A stretch of 30,442 nt of DNA, from the IMG/VR virus record IMGVR_UViG_3300030110_000659, positions 1 through 30,442 of that record; one strand, 5' to 3'. A program made the translations under genes and the position numbers. Under the pieces are notes generated by a model that was not told where the DNA came from, searched no databases, and worked only from the letters and a program-made list of their open reading frames with translations. Below are positions 14,487 to 23,006 of the stretch, piece after piece. Origin of the DNA: a virus. Each line of letters opens with the position of its first letter. Position 1 is the first letter of the stretch.

Positions 14487-14723
14487 ATGTTAGGAGATGA
14501 TGAAATAAAAGAAATGCATGAGCATATACAGGCTATGGAAAAAGAACTGTCTGAGCGTAAGAAGACTTTGCATGATGCTAAGTATCAAGGCTTACGTGCA
14601 GCTATGGAAGCTAGGAAGCAAGCAGACGATGCTGTTAAGATGGAACTAAAGGCTCTTGGTTACAACCAACCTTCTGCTTTTAGTATGCCACATATGCCGT
14701 TAAGTTGGAACTGGAAGTTCTAG
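14487..14723 (+). CDS. Small coiled-coil protein
   Basis: 78 residues from ATG 14487, set by AAGAAGGAGAAATAC. An earlier in-frame start would lie in the exonuclease gene. Most of the product is one charged helix (EIKEMHEHIQAMEKELSERK onward to about residue 58), ending in a Pro/Met/Trp tail. It lies between the exonuclease and endonuclease I and overlaps the latter's start (TAGTG). Function unknown. Confidence 0.55.
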   Translation: MLGDDEIKEMHEHIQAMEKELSERKKTLHDAKYQGLRAAMEARKQADDAVKMELKALGYNQPSAFSMPHMPLSWNWKF

Positions 14724-15175
14724 TGAATGGTAGGCGGTTTGCCAATGCATTAAGGCATGGGTATAGAAGTGGTCTTGAGATAAAAAACAAAGACTTCCTA
14801 GTTGAGCATGGTATCAAGGTGAAGTATGAGGAACTCAAGATAGAATGGGAAGACCTCATGTATCGCATCTATACTCCTGACTTTGTACTACCTAATGGTA
14901 TTATAGTTGAGACTAAAGGCAGGTTTACAGCAGATGACAGACGTAAACATGCGTTTATAAAACTACAGCACCCAAAGCTAGACATTAGGTTTGTATTTGA
15001 AAGTAGTAGGCGTAAGCTGAGTAAGGGTGCAAAGACATCCTACGGTCAGTGGTGCGATAGAAACAAGTTTATGTACCATGACAGGATTATACCTGAAGAT
15101 TGGTTGTATGAGAAAGGTAAGGACATGCACCCTGATTTAGTGCCGTTCCCCTTAAAAAAAGTGAAGAGGAAGTAG
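14723..15175 (+). CDS. T7-type endonuclease I (Holliday junction resolvase)
   Basis: About 150 residues, closely following T7 gp3 along its length: RSGLE with E19, YTPDF with D53, VLPNGIIVETKG with E63 and K65, DDRRKH, HPKLDIRFVFESSRRKLSKGAKTSYG in sections, and IIPEDWLYE. The spacing E19/D53/E63/K65 mirrors T7 E20/D55/E65/K67. The enzyme cuts branched DNA, resolving recombination intermediates and helping break host DNA. The GTG at 14723 overlaps the previous stop and gives the best fit to the T7 N-terminus; a TTG at 14705 is an alternative. The tail is basic. Confidence 0.9.
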   Translation: MNGRRFANALRHGYRSGLEIKNKDFLVEHGIKVKYEELKIEWEDLMYRIYTPDFVLPNGIIVETKGRFTADDRRKHAFIKLQHPKLDIRFVFESSRRKLSKGAKTSYGQWCDRNKFMYHDRIIPEDWLYEKGKDMHPDLVPFPLKKVKRK

Positions 15176-15176
15176 T

Positions 15177-15506
15177 ATGTCAGATGATAAAATATTTTTA
15201 GACTTTAGCCCTAATGATTACATAATACGTATCAGTCCTTTTGTAGACAAGAACGGTGCATGGACAGGGGAACTACAAGTAGGTAGTTGTACTACAGATG
15301 AGAACACACTTAGTGATGAAGACTATGTTAATCTTATGCAACTAACACATATGTTACTAGCTGCTATACCTGCTATGGAACAAGACGATAATGTTAGAGA
15401 GGCTCTTTACAAACATGCCAAAGGTGTGTTAGAAGATAAAGAAGAAGCTCCCAAGCGTAGACTTGAGAGCATTGATGGTAACGTAATAAATGTAAACTTT
15501 AAGTAA
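15177..15506 (+). CDS. Hypothetical protein
   Basis: 109 residues, one base after the endonuclease stop, with GAGGAAG upstream. The start is beta-like (DKIFLDFSPNDYIIRISPF), the middle helical (DYVNLMQLTHMLLAAIPAM) and the end charged with a final NVNFK. No family recognised. Its place between endonuclease I and DUF3310 puts it in the replication module. Confidence 0.6.
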   Translation: MSDDKIFLDFSPNDYIIRISPFVDKNGAWTGELQVGSCTTDENTLSDEDYVNLMQLTHMLLAAIPAMEQDDNVREALYKHAKGVLEDKEEAPKRRLESIDGNVINVNFK

Positions 15507-15515
15507 GGAGAACAT

Positions 15516-15812
15516 ATGATGGACAGTACAATAACATTAAACGGAGAGTCATTTACTATTGGAGACACTACACTGTCTGACAATGTAAACTCACCTGATC
15601 ATTATAACTTTGCTGGCATAGAATGCATTGATGCTATACGTGCAGCTACAGGACAGGATGGTTTCTGTTATTACCTACAGGGTAACATAATGAAATACCT
15701 ATGGCGTTATCGTTACAAGAATGGTATAGAAGACTTGATGAAAGCTCAGTGGTATCTTAACCAGTTAATAGAGGAAGAAGACAGTGATAGTCAAGATGTT
15801 CTTAACGCTTAA
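15516..15812 (+). CDS. DUF3310 family protein
   Basis: 98 residues. Residues about 24-85 fit DUF3310: VNSPDHYNFAGIECIDAI, then GFCYYLQGNIMKYLWRYRYKNG, then EDLMKAQWYLNQLI. This small helical phage domain is common in replication and nucleotide-metabolism regions and is sometimes labelled nucleotide kinase-like without firm proof. TAAGGAGAACAT precedes the ATG. It overlaps the next small gene by 17 bases. Confidence 0.75.
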   Translation: MMDSTITLNGESFTIGDTTLSDNVNSPDHYNFAGIECIDAIRAATGQDGFCYYLQGNIMKYLWRYRYKNGIEDLMKAQWYLNQLIEEEDSDSQDVLNA

Positions 15813-15942
15813 TGTAGATGAGGAAGAATACCCTGTACCTGCAGATGGCAGGGTAGAGGACGAATTGCAAGATGCAATACAAGAGTATGTCTATGATATA
15901 GATGGTGTAACAGTTAAAAAAATTAAAACAATAACGGAGTAA
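15796..15942 (+). CDS. Small acidic protein
   Basis: 48 residues, MFLTLNVDEEEYPVPADGRV then EDELQDAIQEYVYDIDGVTVKKIKTITE. It fills the gap between DUF3310 and nrdJ. The pattern of a short strand, an acidic helix and a final strand (YDIDGVTVKKIK) looks like a real small fold, and similar sequences are known to me from other marine phages. The ribosome binding site is weak, so translation may depend on coupling to DUF3310. Confidence 0.5.
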   Translation: MFLTLNVDEEEYPVPADGRVEDELQDAIQEYVYDIDGVTVKKIKTITE

Positions 15943-15946
15943 ACAT

Positions 15947-17848
15947 ATGGATAATAATTATTTACCAACAGACTACCAAGGATTTATACACAAGTCACGT
16001 TATGCTAGGTGGTTGGACACAGAGAAACGTAGAGAGTCATGGTCAGAAACAGTAGACCGATATATGGAGAATGTAGTTGGTGATAAGGTTGATGTTACCA
16101 CTAAGGATGATATTATGTTTGCTATACTTAACCTAGAGGTTATGCCTAGCATGAGAGCCATGATGACTGCTGGCCCTGCACTAGAACGTGACAACACTGC
16201 TGGCTACAACTGCAGCTACCTACCCGTAGATGACCCTAAGTCCTTCGATGAGGCTATGTTCATCCTGTTGTGTGGCACTGGTGTTGGGTTCAGTGTAGAG
16301 AGGCAGTTCATTAGTAAGCTCCCTGAAGTTCCTGAGTTGTTCTACAGTGAGACTAATGTTGTTGTCAAAGACAGTAAAGAGGGTTGGGCTAAGGCGTTCA
16401 GACAAGTGCTTGCTCTCTTGTGGGCTGGGGAGATACCTCAGTGGGATGTATCTCGCATACGTCCTGCAGGTGCAAGACTAAAGACCTTTGGTGGTAGAGC
16501 CAGTGGCCCTGCACCTCTAGTCGATCTGTTTAGCTTTGCTATTACTACCTTCAAGAATGCACAAGGACGTAAGCTAAATAGTATTGAGTGTCACGATCTT
16601 ATGTGTAAGATTGGTGAGGTAGTTGTAGTGGGTGGTGTACGTAGGTCAGCTATGATTAGCTTGTCTAACTTATCTGATGATCGTATGCGTCACGCTAAGT
16701 CAGGACAGTGGTGGGATACTGCATCACACAGAGCATTAGCAAACAACAGTGTATGTTATACAGAGAAGCCAGATTCAGAAACATTTATGCGTGAGTGGCT
16801 GGCGTTAGTTGAAAGCAAGTCAGGAGAACGAGGTGTATTCAATAGGAAAGCTAGTCAGAACCAAGCTGCTAAGTACGGTAGGCGTGATCCTAACTACGAG
16901 TTCGGAACTAACCCATGCAGCGAAATCATATTGCGTCCGTATCAGTTCTGCAATCTTACGGAAGTTGTGGTACGAGCTACGGACACGATTGAAGACTTGG
17001 ATAGAAAGGTTAAATGTGCGACGATACTTGGCACGATCCAAAGCGCATACACAAAGTTTCCATACTTGCGAAAGGTGTGGCAGCGTAATACAGAAGAAGA
17101 ACGTTTGCTTGGTGTGTCACTCACAGGGATAATGGATAACCCATTGATGACTACATCTAACAAAGGATTGGAAAAAACTCTTGAAACATTACGTGAACTT
17201 TCTGTTACTACTAATCATTTGTGGGCTGGTCGTTTGGGTATTCCAGCCTCGACTGCAATCACTTGTGTCAAACCGTCAGGCACTGTCTCCCAACTTGTTG
17301 ATTCGGCCTCTGGAATCCATGCACGACATTCAGAGTACTATATTAGAACCGTCAGAGGTGACAACAAAGACCCATTGACTAAGTTCATGGCAGACCAAGG
17401 TGTACCCAATGAGCCTGATGTAATGAAGCCTGATGCTACCACAGTGTTTAGCTTTCCTATCAAGTCACCACATAAATCAGTGACACGTAATGATCTGTCA
17501 GCAGTACAGCAGCTTGAGACATGGCTAGTGTACCAAAGATCATGGTGTGAACACAAGCCAAGCATAACCTGCACTGTACGAGATGATGAGTGGATGTCCG
17601 TAGGTGCATTTGTATACGAACACTTTGACGAGATGTCAGGTGTGTCATTCTTGCCACACTCAGATCATACTTATCAGCAAGCACCTTATCAAGAGGTTGG
17701 CAAGTCTGATTATAATATGCTATTGTCAGTTATGCCTGATCGAATAGATTGGGCTGGGCTGTCTGAGTACGAGAAAGACGATAACACTGTTGCAATGCAA
17801 ACTATGGCTTGCTCTGGTGACGTATGTGAAGTAGTAGACTTAGTATAA
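15947..17848 (+). CDS. nrdJ: Adenosylcobalamin-dependent ribonucleotide reductase (class II, monomeric)
   Basis: 633 residues of the monomeric class II reductase, which makes deoxyribonucleotides using vitamin B12 coenzyme. Visible are C89 (AGYNCSYLP) for the redox pair, CGTGVGFSVER, PAGARLKTFGGRASGP, GGVRRSAMISL, the catalytic loop NPCSEIIL with C324, KPSGTVSQL, and the C-terminal CSGDVC (C622, C627) that re-reduces the active site. It is shorter than the about 740-residue Lactobacillus enzyme. B12 must come from the host. The stretch about 16905-17330 uses NCG codons (ACG, TCG, CCG, GCG) far more than the rest of the gene, suggesting a recombined segment. It follows DUF3310 and precedes small accessory genes. 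Confidence 0.95.
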   Translation: MDNNYLPTDYQGFIHKSRYARWLDTEKRRESWSETVDRYMENVVGDKVDVTTKDDIMFAILNLEVMPSMRAMMTAGPALERDNTAGYNCSYLPVDDPKSFDEAMFILLCGTGVGFSVERQFISKLPEVPELFYSETNVVVKDSKEGWAKAFRQVLALLWAGEIPQWDVSRIRPAGARLKTFGGRASGPAPLVDLFSFAITTFKNAQGRKLNSIECHDLMCKIGEVVVVGGVRRSAMISLSNLSDDRMRHAKSGQWWDTASHRALANNSVCYTEKPDSETFMREWLALVESKSGERGVFNRKASQNQAAKYGRRDPNYEFGTNPCSEIILRPYQFCNLTEVVVRATDTIEDLDRKVKCATILGTIQSAYTKFPYLRKVWQRNTEEERLLGVSLTGIMDNPLMTTSNKGLEKTLETLRELSVTTNHLWAGRLGIPASTAITCVKPSGTVSQLVDSASGIHARHSEYYIRTVRGDNKDPLTKFMADQGVPNEPDVMKPDATTVFSFPIKSPHKSVTRNDLSAVQQLETWLVYQRSWCEHKPSITCTVRDDEWMSVGAFVYEHFDEMSGVSFLPHSDHTYQQAPYQEVGKSDYNMLLSVMPDRIDWAGLSEYEKDDNTVAMQTMACSGDVCEVVDLV

Positions 17849-17860
17849 GGAGATATAAAC

Positions 17861-18046
17861 ATGGCTACCGTCACCATAGGTGAAACAGAATACGATACAG
17901 ATAACTTTACTGAGGAACAAAACAAACTCCTTGGTGAGTTATCGTATTGTAGTAAGTTAATTACACAATTAAAGTACCAGCTTGCTAGTCTTAATGTTAC
18001 GAATGACATTCTGATTGACAAGATAAAGAAATCACTAGAAACCTAA
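17861..18046 (+). CDS. Small DUF6447-like protein
   Basis: 61 residues: a beta hairpin start (MATVTIGETEYDTDNF) and then a helix (LGELSYCSKLITQLKYQLASL), the layout of a small protein family common in marine phages (DUF6447-like, from memory). Strong ribosome binding site TAAGGAGATATAAAC. Probably cotranscribed with nrdJ. Function unknown. Confidence 0.5.
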   Translation: MATVTIGETEYDTDNFTEEQNKLLGELSYCSKLITQLKYQLASLNVTNDILIDKIKKSLET

Positions 18047-18065
18047 ACAGAATCGGAGTATTCTT

Positions 18066-18545
18066 ATGCAGAAAACAAAATCTTACAGAGAAGGAACAGA
18101 AGCAGAGCAAGAGTTTATTGCACTACGAGGTAATAACGTTATACGTGAAGCTAACTGGAACGAAAACGTTAACGAACATTGGGATGTACTAGATAAAGAG
18201 TTTGGTAGAGTAGATGTCAAAGCAGCTAAACGTAAGTATCGTAATGGCCCTGTGGATAATACTATTTGGTGGGAATTAAAAACCGTTAAAAGACCACACA
18301 ATAATAAGTCAGAAAAAGGTTGGGGCGTACCTAATGGTATTGACAGATATATTGCTATTAAAAATGATGGATACTTTTTCTTAGTTAAACCAGAAAGAGT
18401 AATTGACAAGATCAATGAAAAATGTAAAGATTATTACAGAGGTGAGTTTGGATTACATACTCGTCCTACCAGAGGTGATTTAATGACAATACTACCTTTA
18501 TCTTTTCTACAAGAACACGCAGAACATAAACTTAAACTAGCATAA
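18066..18545 (+). CDS. PD-(D/E)XK nuclease-like protein
   Basis: 159 residues. The first third has E9/E12/E16 on a helix (YREGTEAEQEF), D40 (NEHWDVLD) and D50xK52 (GRVDVKAAK), followed by WWELKTV. This order fits the PD-(D/E)XK core, though the family is not certain. The rest holds GWGVPNGIDRYIAIKNDGYFFLV, a strand-rich part, and a helical tail. It would be the fourth nuclease of this fold in the window. It could also be a non-catalytic relative. Confidence 0.5.
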   Translation: MQKTKSYREGTEAEQEFIALRGNNVIREANWNENVNEHWDVLDKEFGRVDVKAAKRKYRNGPVDNTIWWELKTVKRPHNNKSEKGWGVPNGIDRYIAIKNDGYFFLVKPERVIDKINEKCKDYYRGEFGLHTRPTRGDLMTILPLSFLQEHAEHKLKLA

Positions 18546-18556
18546 GGAGAATACTT

Positions 18557-18820
18557 ATGAAGAACAATACTAAAAGCAGAGCCTCACGTGGCTTAGGTAA
18601 ATACGATGCACCACTAAGAGTGCAATATCAAATGGGTTATTCCGCATTCAAGAACGGACAAACCCTGTCAAGCCCATTCAACGGTGACACGATGCAGCAC
18701 CGTGAGTGGGAGCGTGGGTTTAACAAAGCCTACTTCAACCAACTTAAAAAGGTGAAAGACCATGAACGAACTACAGGCAGAAGCAGACCAGTTTCTAAAG
18801 GAGAAGTACAGCATGTCTGA
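18557..18820 (+). CDS. RMF/CrpP-like small protein
   Basis: 87 residues. The middle (about 22-62) follows the ribosome modulation factor pattern: QYQMGYSAFKNGQ, then PF, then REWERGFNKAYF, that is GYxAxxxG, PF and WxxGFxxA with normal spacing. In bacteria RMF pairs ribosomes into inactive dimers; phage relatives are common but their role is unproven. The N-terminus is basic (MKNNTKSRASRGLGK). It overlaps the MazG start by eight bases. Confidence 0.55.
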   Translation: MKNNTKSRASRGLGKYDAPLRVQYQMGYSAFKNGQTLSSPFNGDTMQHREWERGFNKAYFNQLKKVKDHERTTGRSRPVSKGEVQHV

Positions 18821-19142
18821 CTTTAACTCATACCAACGCAGTGCGTCACGTACTGCAATCTATCCTGACCAGCATAAGATACTATACCCTGCGTTAGGGT
18901 TAGCTGGTGAGGCAGGAGAGGTAGCTAACAAGGTCAAGAAACTTATACGTGATGGACCAGAGAACAGACCTGAGACATGGAGAGAGGACATAGCCAGTGA
19001 GATAGGTGATGTACTCTGGTACTGTGCTGCACTAGCTACTGACCTTAACCTTACCTTGGGTATGATAGCTGCACAGAATGAAAAAAAACTAATGGCTAGA
19101 AAAAATGCAGGTACAATTGGTGGAAGTGGTGACACTAGATAA
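18813..19142 (+). CDS. mazG: MazG-like nucleotide pyrophosphohydrolase
   Basis: 109 residues with the metal-binding ExxE and ExxD pairs of the all-alpha NTP pyrophosphohydrolase fold: E33/E36 (GLAGEAGEVANKVKK) and E63/D66 (SEIGDVLWY), then LATDLNLTLG and the closing GTIGGSGDTR. Relatives hydrolyse (d)NTPs; marine phage MazG has been linked to nucleotide salvage. ATG 18813 with AAAGGAGAAG upstream is chosen because MSDFNSYQRSA is the usual family start; an in-frame ATG at 18762 would add 17 residues. It is the last + strand gene, ending at the terminator. Confidence 0.85.
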   Translation: MSDFNSYQRSASRTAIYPDQHKILYPALGLAGEAGEVANKVKKLIRDGPENRPETWREDIASEIGDVLWYCAALATDLNLTLGMIAAQNEKKLMARKNAGTIGGSGDTR

Positions 19143-19178
19143 AAAAAGAGGGGCTTAATTGCCCCCCCCTGTTTATTT
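19143..19178. terminator. Bidirectional hairpin terminator between convergent units
   Basis: GGGGC (19150-19154), loop TTAATT, GCCCC (19161-19165), within a longer AGAGGGGC/GCCCCCCCCT pairing. An A-run on the left (19141-19147) gives a U-run for the - strand transcript, and TGTTTATTT on the right serves the + strand. It lies exactly between mazG and the end of the 1275-aa virion gene. Confidence 0.75.
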
Positions 19179-22100
19179 CTACATTCTTGGCAGACTCTCT
19201 TTCTCTGCCTCAATCAATCCAAGTATCTCGTTGATGTGGTCTACGTTTCTAAAGTCTATTTCTTCATCTCTACTCATTCTAAATTTACGTATAGCAATTT
19301 TGCGTAAATCAGGATCAGCTTGACGCAATGACCTGTGTGCTATAAATATGGGTTTTGTTTCTGCTAACTTAGCTTCTTTAACTAAGTCTTTAGCCATACG
19401 TTGTAGTTTCTTTACATATGGTTTAGCTTGCGTAGCTATATGGCTTTCTAATGGTACACTATCTCTATAAGATTGTTTAGTAGATGAACTATTATATTCA
19501 TCTGTCCACATGTTTTCGTATTCTTTTAGTACTTCTACTGTAGTAGGTAGCATTGTTAATAGATATTTGTTTTCTTCTACTCTAATAGAGTTAGTTCTTT
19601 CTTTACTACTTAGTTCAAACTCATTAAATCCAAGTTTTTCTAAATATTCTGCATCTTCTGAATCACGAGTAAACTTAGTAACACCAGCAACTAAACTTGA
19701 TCCTAAACCTTTTCTCTCTCTAACACCTTCATCAGCAAAGATAGAAACTCTTACAGGATTTTCGTACTCTTTAGATGGATTAAGTATATTACTGAATGGT
19801 CTTGCATCACCTTCTACTCTACCAAGCCCACTTTGCTTGCCCATACGTTTCATTTCCATGCTAAGTTGTTCGCCAAATGTAGCACCTAATGTTACATTAT
19901 CTGTAGCTGCATCACGAGCCGTTGTTGGTCTATATCCTAAAGCTCTTTGAGCTTCTACTACTTGAGTTAAAGGTATACCCCATGTTCTAACGTAGTCAGA
20001 TACTGCCCTAGCAACAAGTCTATTCTTTCTTTCGTTTCCTGTAACGTTTTCTACCTCTGGTGTAGATAATATATCAGCCATCTCATTAGCAAACACACTT
20101 ATAAATCCTGTACCTCTACCAGCACCACCTAAAAATACATCATTAGCTTCTCTTAAATCAAACCACTCCCCAAAAGTTCCTTCACCTTCTCCTGTTTCAC
20201 CTGCTAGTGTTCTAGTGGCAGCAGCCAAAGGAACAACAGGAAGAGCATATGGGTTATCCATTAAGTTTTTAGTAGGTGCTAGTCGTTTAATAGCTTCAGC
20301 GAACCACAGAGCCTGTCTAAGAGGGAAGAAAGCTGTAGTATCTGTAACTGTACCATCATCACCACCCATTAGTTTGTAGTCAGCAGGTGCTCCTTCAGAA
20401 TTTCTGTACATGAGTGCAGCAGCAATAGCACTAACGCCTACCATATTACGAGATATATTCTGCACATCTTTGTTATCTAACTTACCACCTTTAAGACCCA
20501 TAGCACGTTTTAATATAGGGTTAAATGCACCAGCAGAGTACTGACCCATAAGTTCTATAGATTTAAACATAAATCGTGGAAATGGTGTAGTTACTACGGT
20601 TAAACCATTTCTGGTTAACCAGTTAGACGCATCTGCAAAGAATTTAATTTCAGGTTGACTAGCAAAGGTAACATCTAATGCTCTACGTGTACTGTCTTCT
20701 ATAAGTTCTTCAAATGCACGAGAACCTTTAGGTCTTACATTACTACTGTTTTGTATTAAATCTTGTATTTTACCATCTTGTAGTAAGTCGAGTAGTTCAC
20801 TACCATACTCTTTCTTTACAAGTCTTTCTAGTTCTCCCATAAAAGTACCACGACGAATGATAAACTCTTGTATTCTGTTTGGTGTATTTAAAGCACCAAC
20901 AATGTCTTCACCAGTACTAAGTATAAAGTCAACACCTTTACCTGCTATAGTTTTAGCTTCACCTCTACCTAGTGTAGTCTGATACTCGTTGACCATATCA
21001 AACATTTCACTAAACTGTTTAGAAAACTCTGGTCTATCTAATATAAAATCTGTAATGTCTTTAGCTAATTTAGGGTTAGCAAAGATACGTTGTAGTGATC
21101 TTGTACTACCTTTCCATACTTCAGGTGATGCAAGGCTTGTAGTGCCTTTAGCTGTAGCAGAAACTAAGGCTTTCATTTTACTTTTACCTTGATGGTTTAT
21201 AAACTCATCTTGCATATTAAGTATTACTGTACTAAAAACATTTTCCAGTGCTTCAGCAGGTGCTCTCATAGTAGCTGTAGCAAAGTTACGTGTTGCAGTT
21301 TTAATCATAGAAACCATACCACCTCTACGTATGTTTTCTACCCTGCGCCATGTTTTAATAGCACTACCTTGTGCTAAATCAATAGCTCTTTGTTTCTGTC
21401 TAGCAGCTTGTCCTAGCGAACCTGCCCTACGTATTTGAGATAGCTTGTTAAGTATCTTACCAGCTTCTGATCCACTACCTGTAACCATAAGCACATAATC
21501 ATCAAATGTTAATCCATACTTACTTAGTATGTCAGCAAGTTCTTGTGCATCAGGTCCATCACCATCTAACCTATTACTAACAGTAAGTTCAAATAAACTA
21601 TCTATGATACTTTTATTTTTAGGAAAATACTTAGCTCCGTATTTACTTTTTAAGTCAGCAGATATAGCTACAATAGAATCAAACTTATCTGGATCAAGTA
21701 AAGGACTTACTAGCTCTTCTACAGAAGCTAAATCACGTTCTGCTAAATCAGAACCAACAGAAGAACCACCAAAGGTATCCGCAAACTCTTCAGCAGCTTG
21801 ATCTGAATTGTTTAAAAATGCTACGGCTCTTTTGTTTTGTAACTCATTAACTTCTTCAGCTATACTTAAACCTACAGTACGTGCCTTGTCATTATCTAAA
21901 CTTAGTTTACCTTTATCATCTGCTTGAGATACTAATTTTGCACTGTCAACAACCTCACCAGAAGCATTTCTTGCACCTATACTAATTTCAAATTCTTTAA
22001 TTAAAGATTGTTTAGTCTCTGTATTTGCTTTAGCTACTTTACTAGCTAGTGTTTTCTTTTTGGCTACGTCTATTGCTTCTGCATCTTTTATAGTTTTTAC

Positions 22101-23006
22101 TAAAGCAATATTTCCTTTTACATTTTTAGTAACTTTTTTAACTATTTCTTTACCACCAATTAAACTAGCTCCAAGTTCTGCTACAGTTAGACCTAATATT
22201 GCTGCTGCCCCACCAGCATTTCCTTGATCATATAGCTCTTTAGCAACTGTAAGATTTTCAGGTGCATCAATTGCGCCAAGAACGGTACCTAAAAAAGGTG
22301 TCCAATCTGCACCACCTACAATGTAATTAACTTCGTGAAAATCATAACCTTTATCTAGTAAACCTCTTGTCATAGAAGCTCTAACTGGATTAGGATCATT
22401 GACCATATTTTTTACATTAGCAGCAATATTTTCAGATTTACCTTCATAAGCTAGTATCTGATCTAATTTTACGTCTTCACTTGTAGTAATTTGTTCTTCA
22501 GTCAACTCTCTAGGAGCACCTAATCCAGCCATAAATGGAATAGGTTTACCTTCTTCAGTTTGACCCGATCCTATTTCATCAATTTTTATGGCTTGTTCTG
22601 TGACTAATTTTGTACGTTGTTCTACAAATGAATCATAGTCATCACTATCAAGATAATTTTTTAACTGAACATCTACCTTATCTAAATAACTTTGATTAGT
22701 AGTTTTGGGTTGGGGTGGAGATAGAGCTTGTTCTGTTTCTGTTGGCTCTGTTTCTAAAGTTAGTTCATCATCTGTTGTTTCAAGATCAATAGGATCATAT
22801 GCTTCTCTATATTCATTTGACTCTACGTAGTCTTCTACTCTGTACGGAGTACTAGTAGCTACAGGAGTAGTAGACGTAGTTTCTTTTTTAGTAGAATCTA
22901 AATAATCTTCTACCCTATAAACATTAGTAGTAGGCACAGTCTGCGTTTCTACAGAAGTATCTTCTTCTTTATCTAAATAGTCTTCTACTCTGTATACACT
23001 ACCCAT
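19179..23006 (-). CDS. Large virion (internal/ejection-type) protein
   Basis: 1275 residues. The N-terminus has three YRVEDY motifs at residues 5, 30 and 55 with Thr/Glu-rich linkers, then a long acidic low-complexity part to about residue 115. The rest is mostly helical with Ala/Gly-rich, possibly membrane-active segments (AAAILGLTVAELGASLIGG; later MVGVSAIAAALMYRN) and a charged C-terminal third. No enzyme motif was seen. Size, composition and place at the end of the virion module resemble the large internal proteins that podoviruses eject with their DNA (T7 gp16-like role, by inference only). ATG 23006 is coupled to the upstream stop (TAATG). Confidence 0.6.
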   Translation of the reverse strand: MGSVYRVEDYLDKEEDTSVETQTVPTTNVYRVEDYLDSTKKETTSTTPVATSTPYRVEDYVESNEYREAYDPIDLETTDDELTLETEPTETEQALSPPQPKTTNQSYLDKVDVQLKNYLDSDDYDSFVEQRTKLVTEQAIKIDEIGSGQTEEGKPIPFMAGLGAPRELTEEQITTSEDVKLDQILAYEGKSENIAANVKNMVNDPNPVRASMTRGLLDKGYDFHEVNYIVGGADWTPFLGTVLGAIDAPENLTVAKELYDQGNAGGAAAILGLTVAELGASLIGGKEIVKKVTKNVKGNIALVKTIKDAEAIDVAKKKTLASKVAKANTETKQSLIKEFEISIGARNASGEVVDSAKLVSQADDKGKLSLDNDKARTVGLSIAEEVNELQNKRAVAFLNNSDQAAEEFADTFGGSSVGSDLAERDLASVEELVSPLLDPDKFDSIVAISADLKSKYGAKYFPKNKSIIDSLFELTVSNRLDGDGPDAQELADILSKYGLTFDDYVLMVTGSGSEAGKILNKLSQIRRAGSLGQAARQKQRAIDLAQGSAIKTWRRVENIRRGGMVSMIKTATRNFATATMRAPAEALENVFSTVILNMQDEFINHQGKSKMKALVSATAKGTTSLASPEVWKGSTRSLQRIFANPKLAKDITDFILDRPEFSKQFSEMFDMVNEYQTTLGRGEAKTIAGKGVDFILSTGEDIVGALNTPNRIQEFIIRRGTFMGELERLVKKEYGSELLDLLQDGKIQDLIQNSSNVRPKGSRAFEELIEDSTRRALDVTFASQPEIKFFADASNWLTRNGLTVVTTPFPRFMFKSIELMGQYSAGAFNPILKRAMGLKGGKLDNKDVQNISRNMVGVSAIAAALMYRNSEGAPADYKLMGGDDGTVTDTTAFFPLRQALWFAEAIKRLAPTKNLMDNPYALPVVPLAAATRTLAGETGEGEGTFGEWFDLREANDVFLGGAGRGTGFISVFANEMADILSTPEVENVTGNERKNRLVARAVSDYVRTWGIPLTQVVEAQRALGYRPTTARDAATDNVTLGATFGEQLSMEMKRMGKQSGLGRVEGDARPFSNILNPSKEYENPVRVSIFADEGVRERKGLGSSLVAGVTKFTRDSEDAEYLEKLGFNEFELSSKERTNSIRVEENKYLLTMLPTTVEVLKEYENMWTDEYNSSSTKQSYRDSVPLESHIATQAKPYVKKLQRMAKDLVKEAKLAETKPIFIAHRSLRQADPDLRKIAIRKFRMSRDEEIDFRNVDHINEILGLIEAEKESLPRM
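22821..22997 (-). repeat. Three YRVEDY repeats spaced 25 residues apart
   Basis: Residues 4-12 (VYRVEDYLD), 29-37 (VYRVEDYLD) and 54-62 (PYRVEDYVE) of the 1275-aa protein. The spacing is exactly 25 residues (75 bases), while the linkers between them do not match each other. This looks like short docking motifs rather than a folded repeat domain. Confidence 0.85.

Noticed and set aside
16809-17132. A 107-residue + strand frame within nrdJ
   Set aside because: It overlaps the conserved catalytic part of nrdJ and exists because of the unusual codon composition there; no start signal or domain was seen.
18762-18812. Upstream ATG 18762 for mazG
   Set aside because: It has a possible ribosome binding site, but MSDFNSYQ at 18813 matches the normal MazG N-terminus and has AAAGGAG upstream, so the extension is considered less likely.
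19510-19950. A 146-residue + strand frame opposite the 1275-aa virion gene
   Set aside because: Ser/Leu-rich shadow of the - strand coding sequence without a ribosome binding site.
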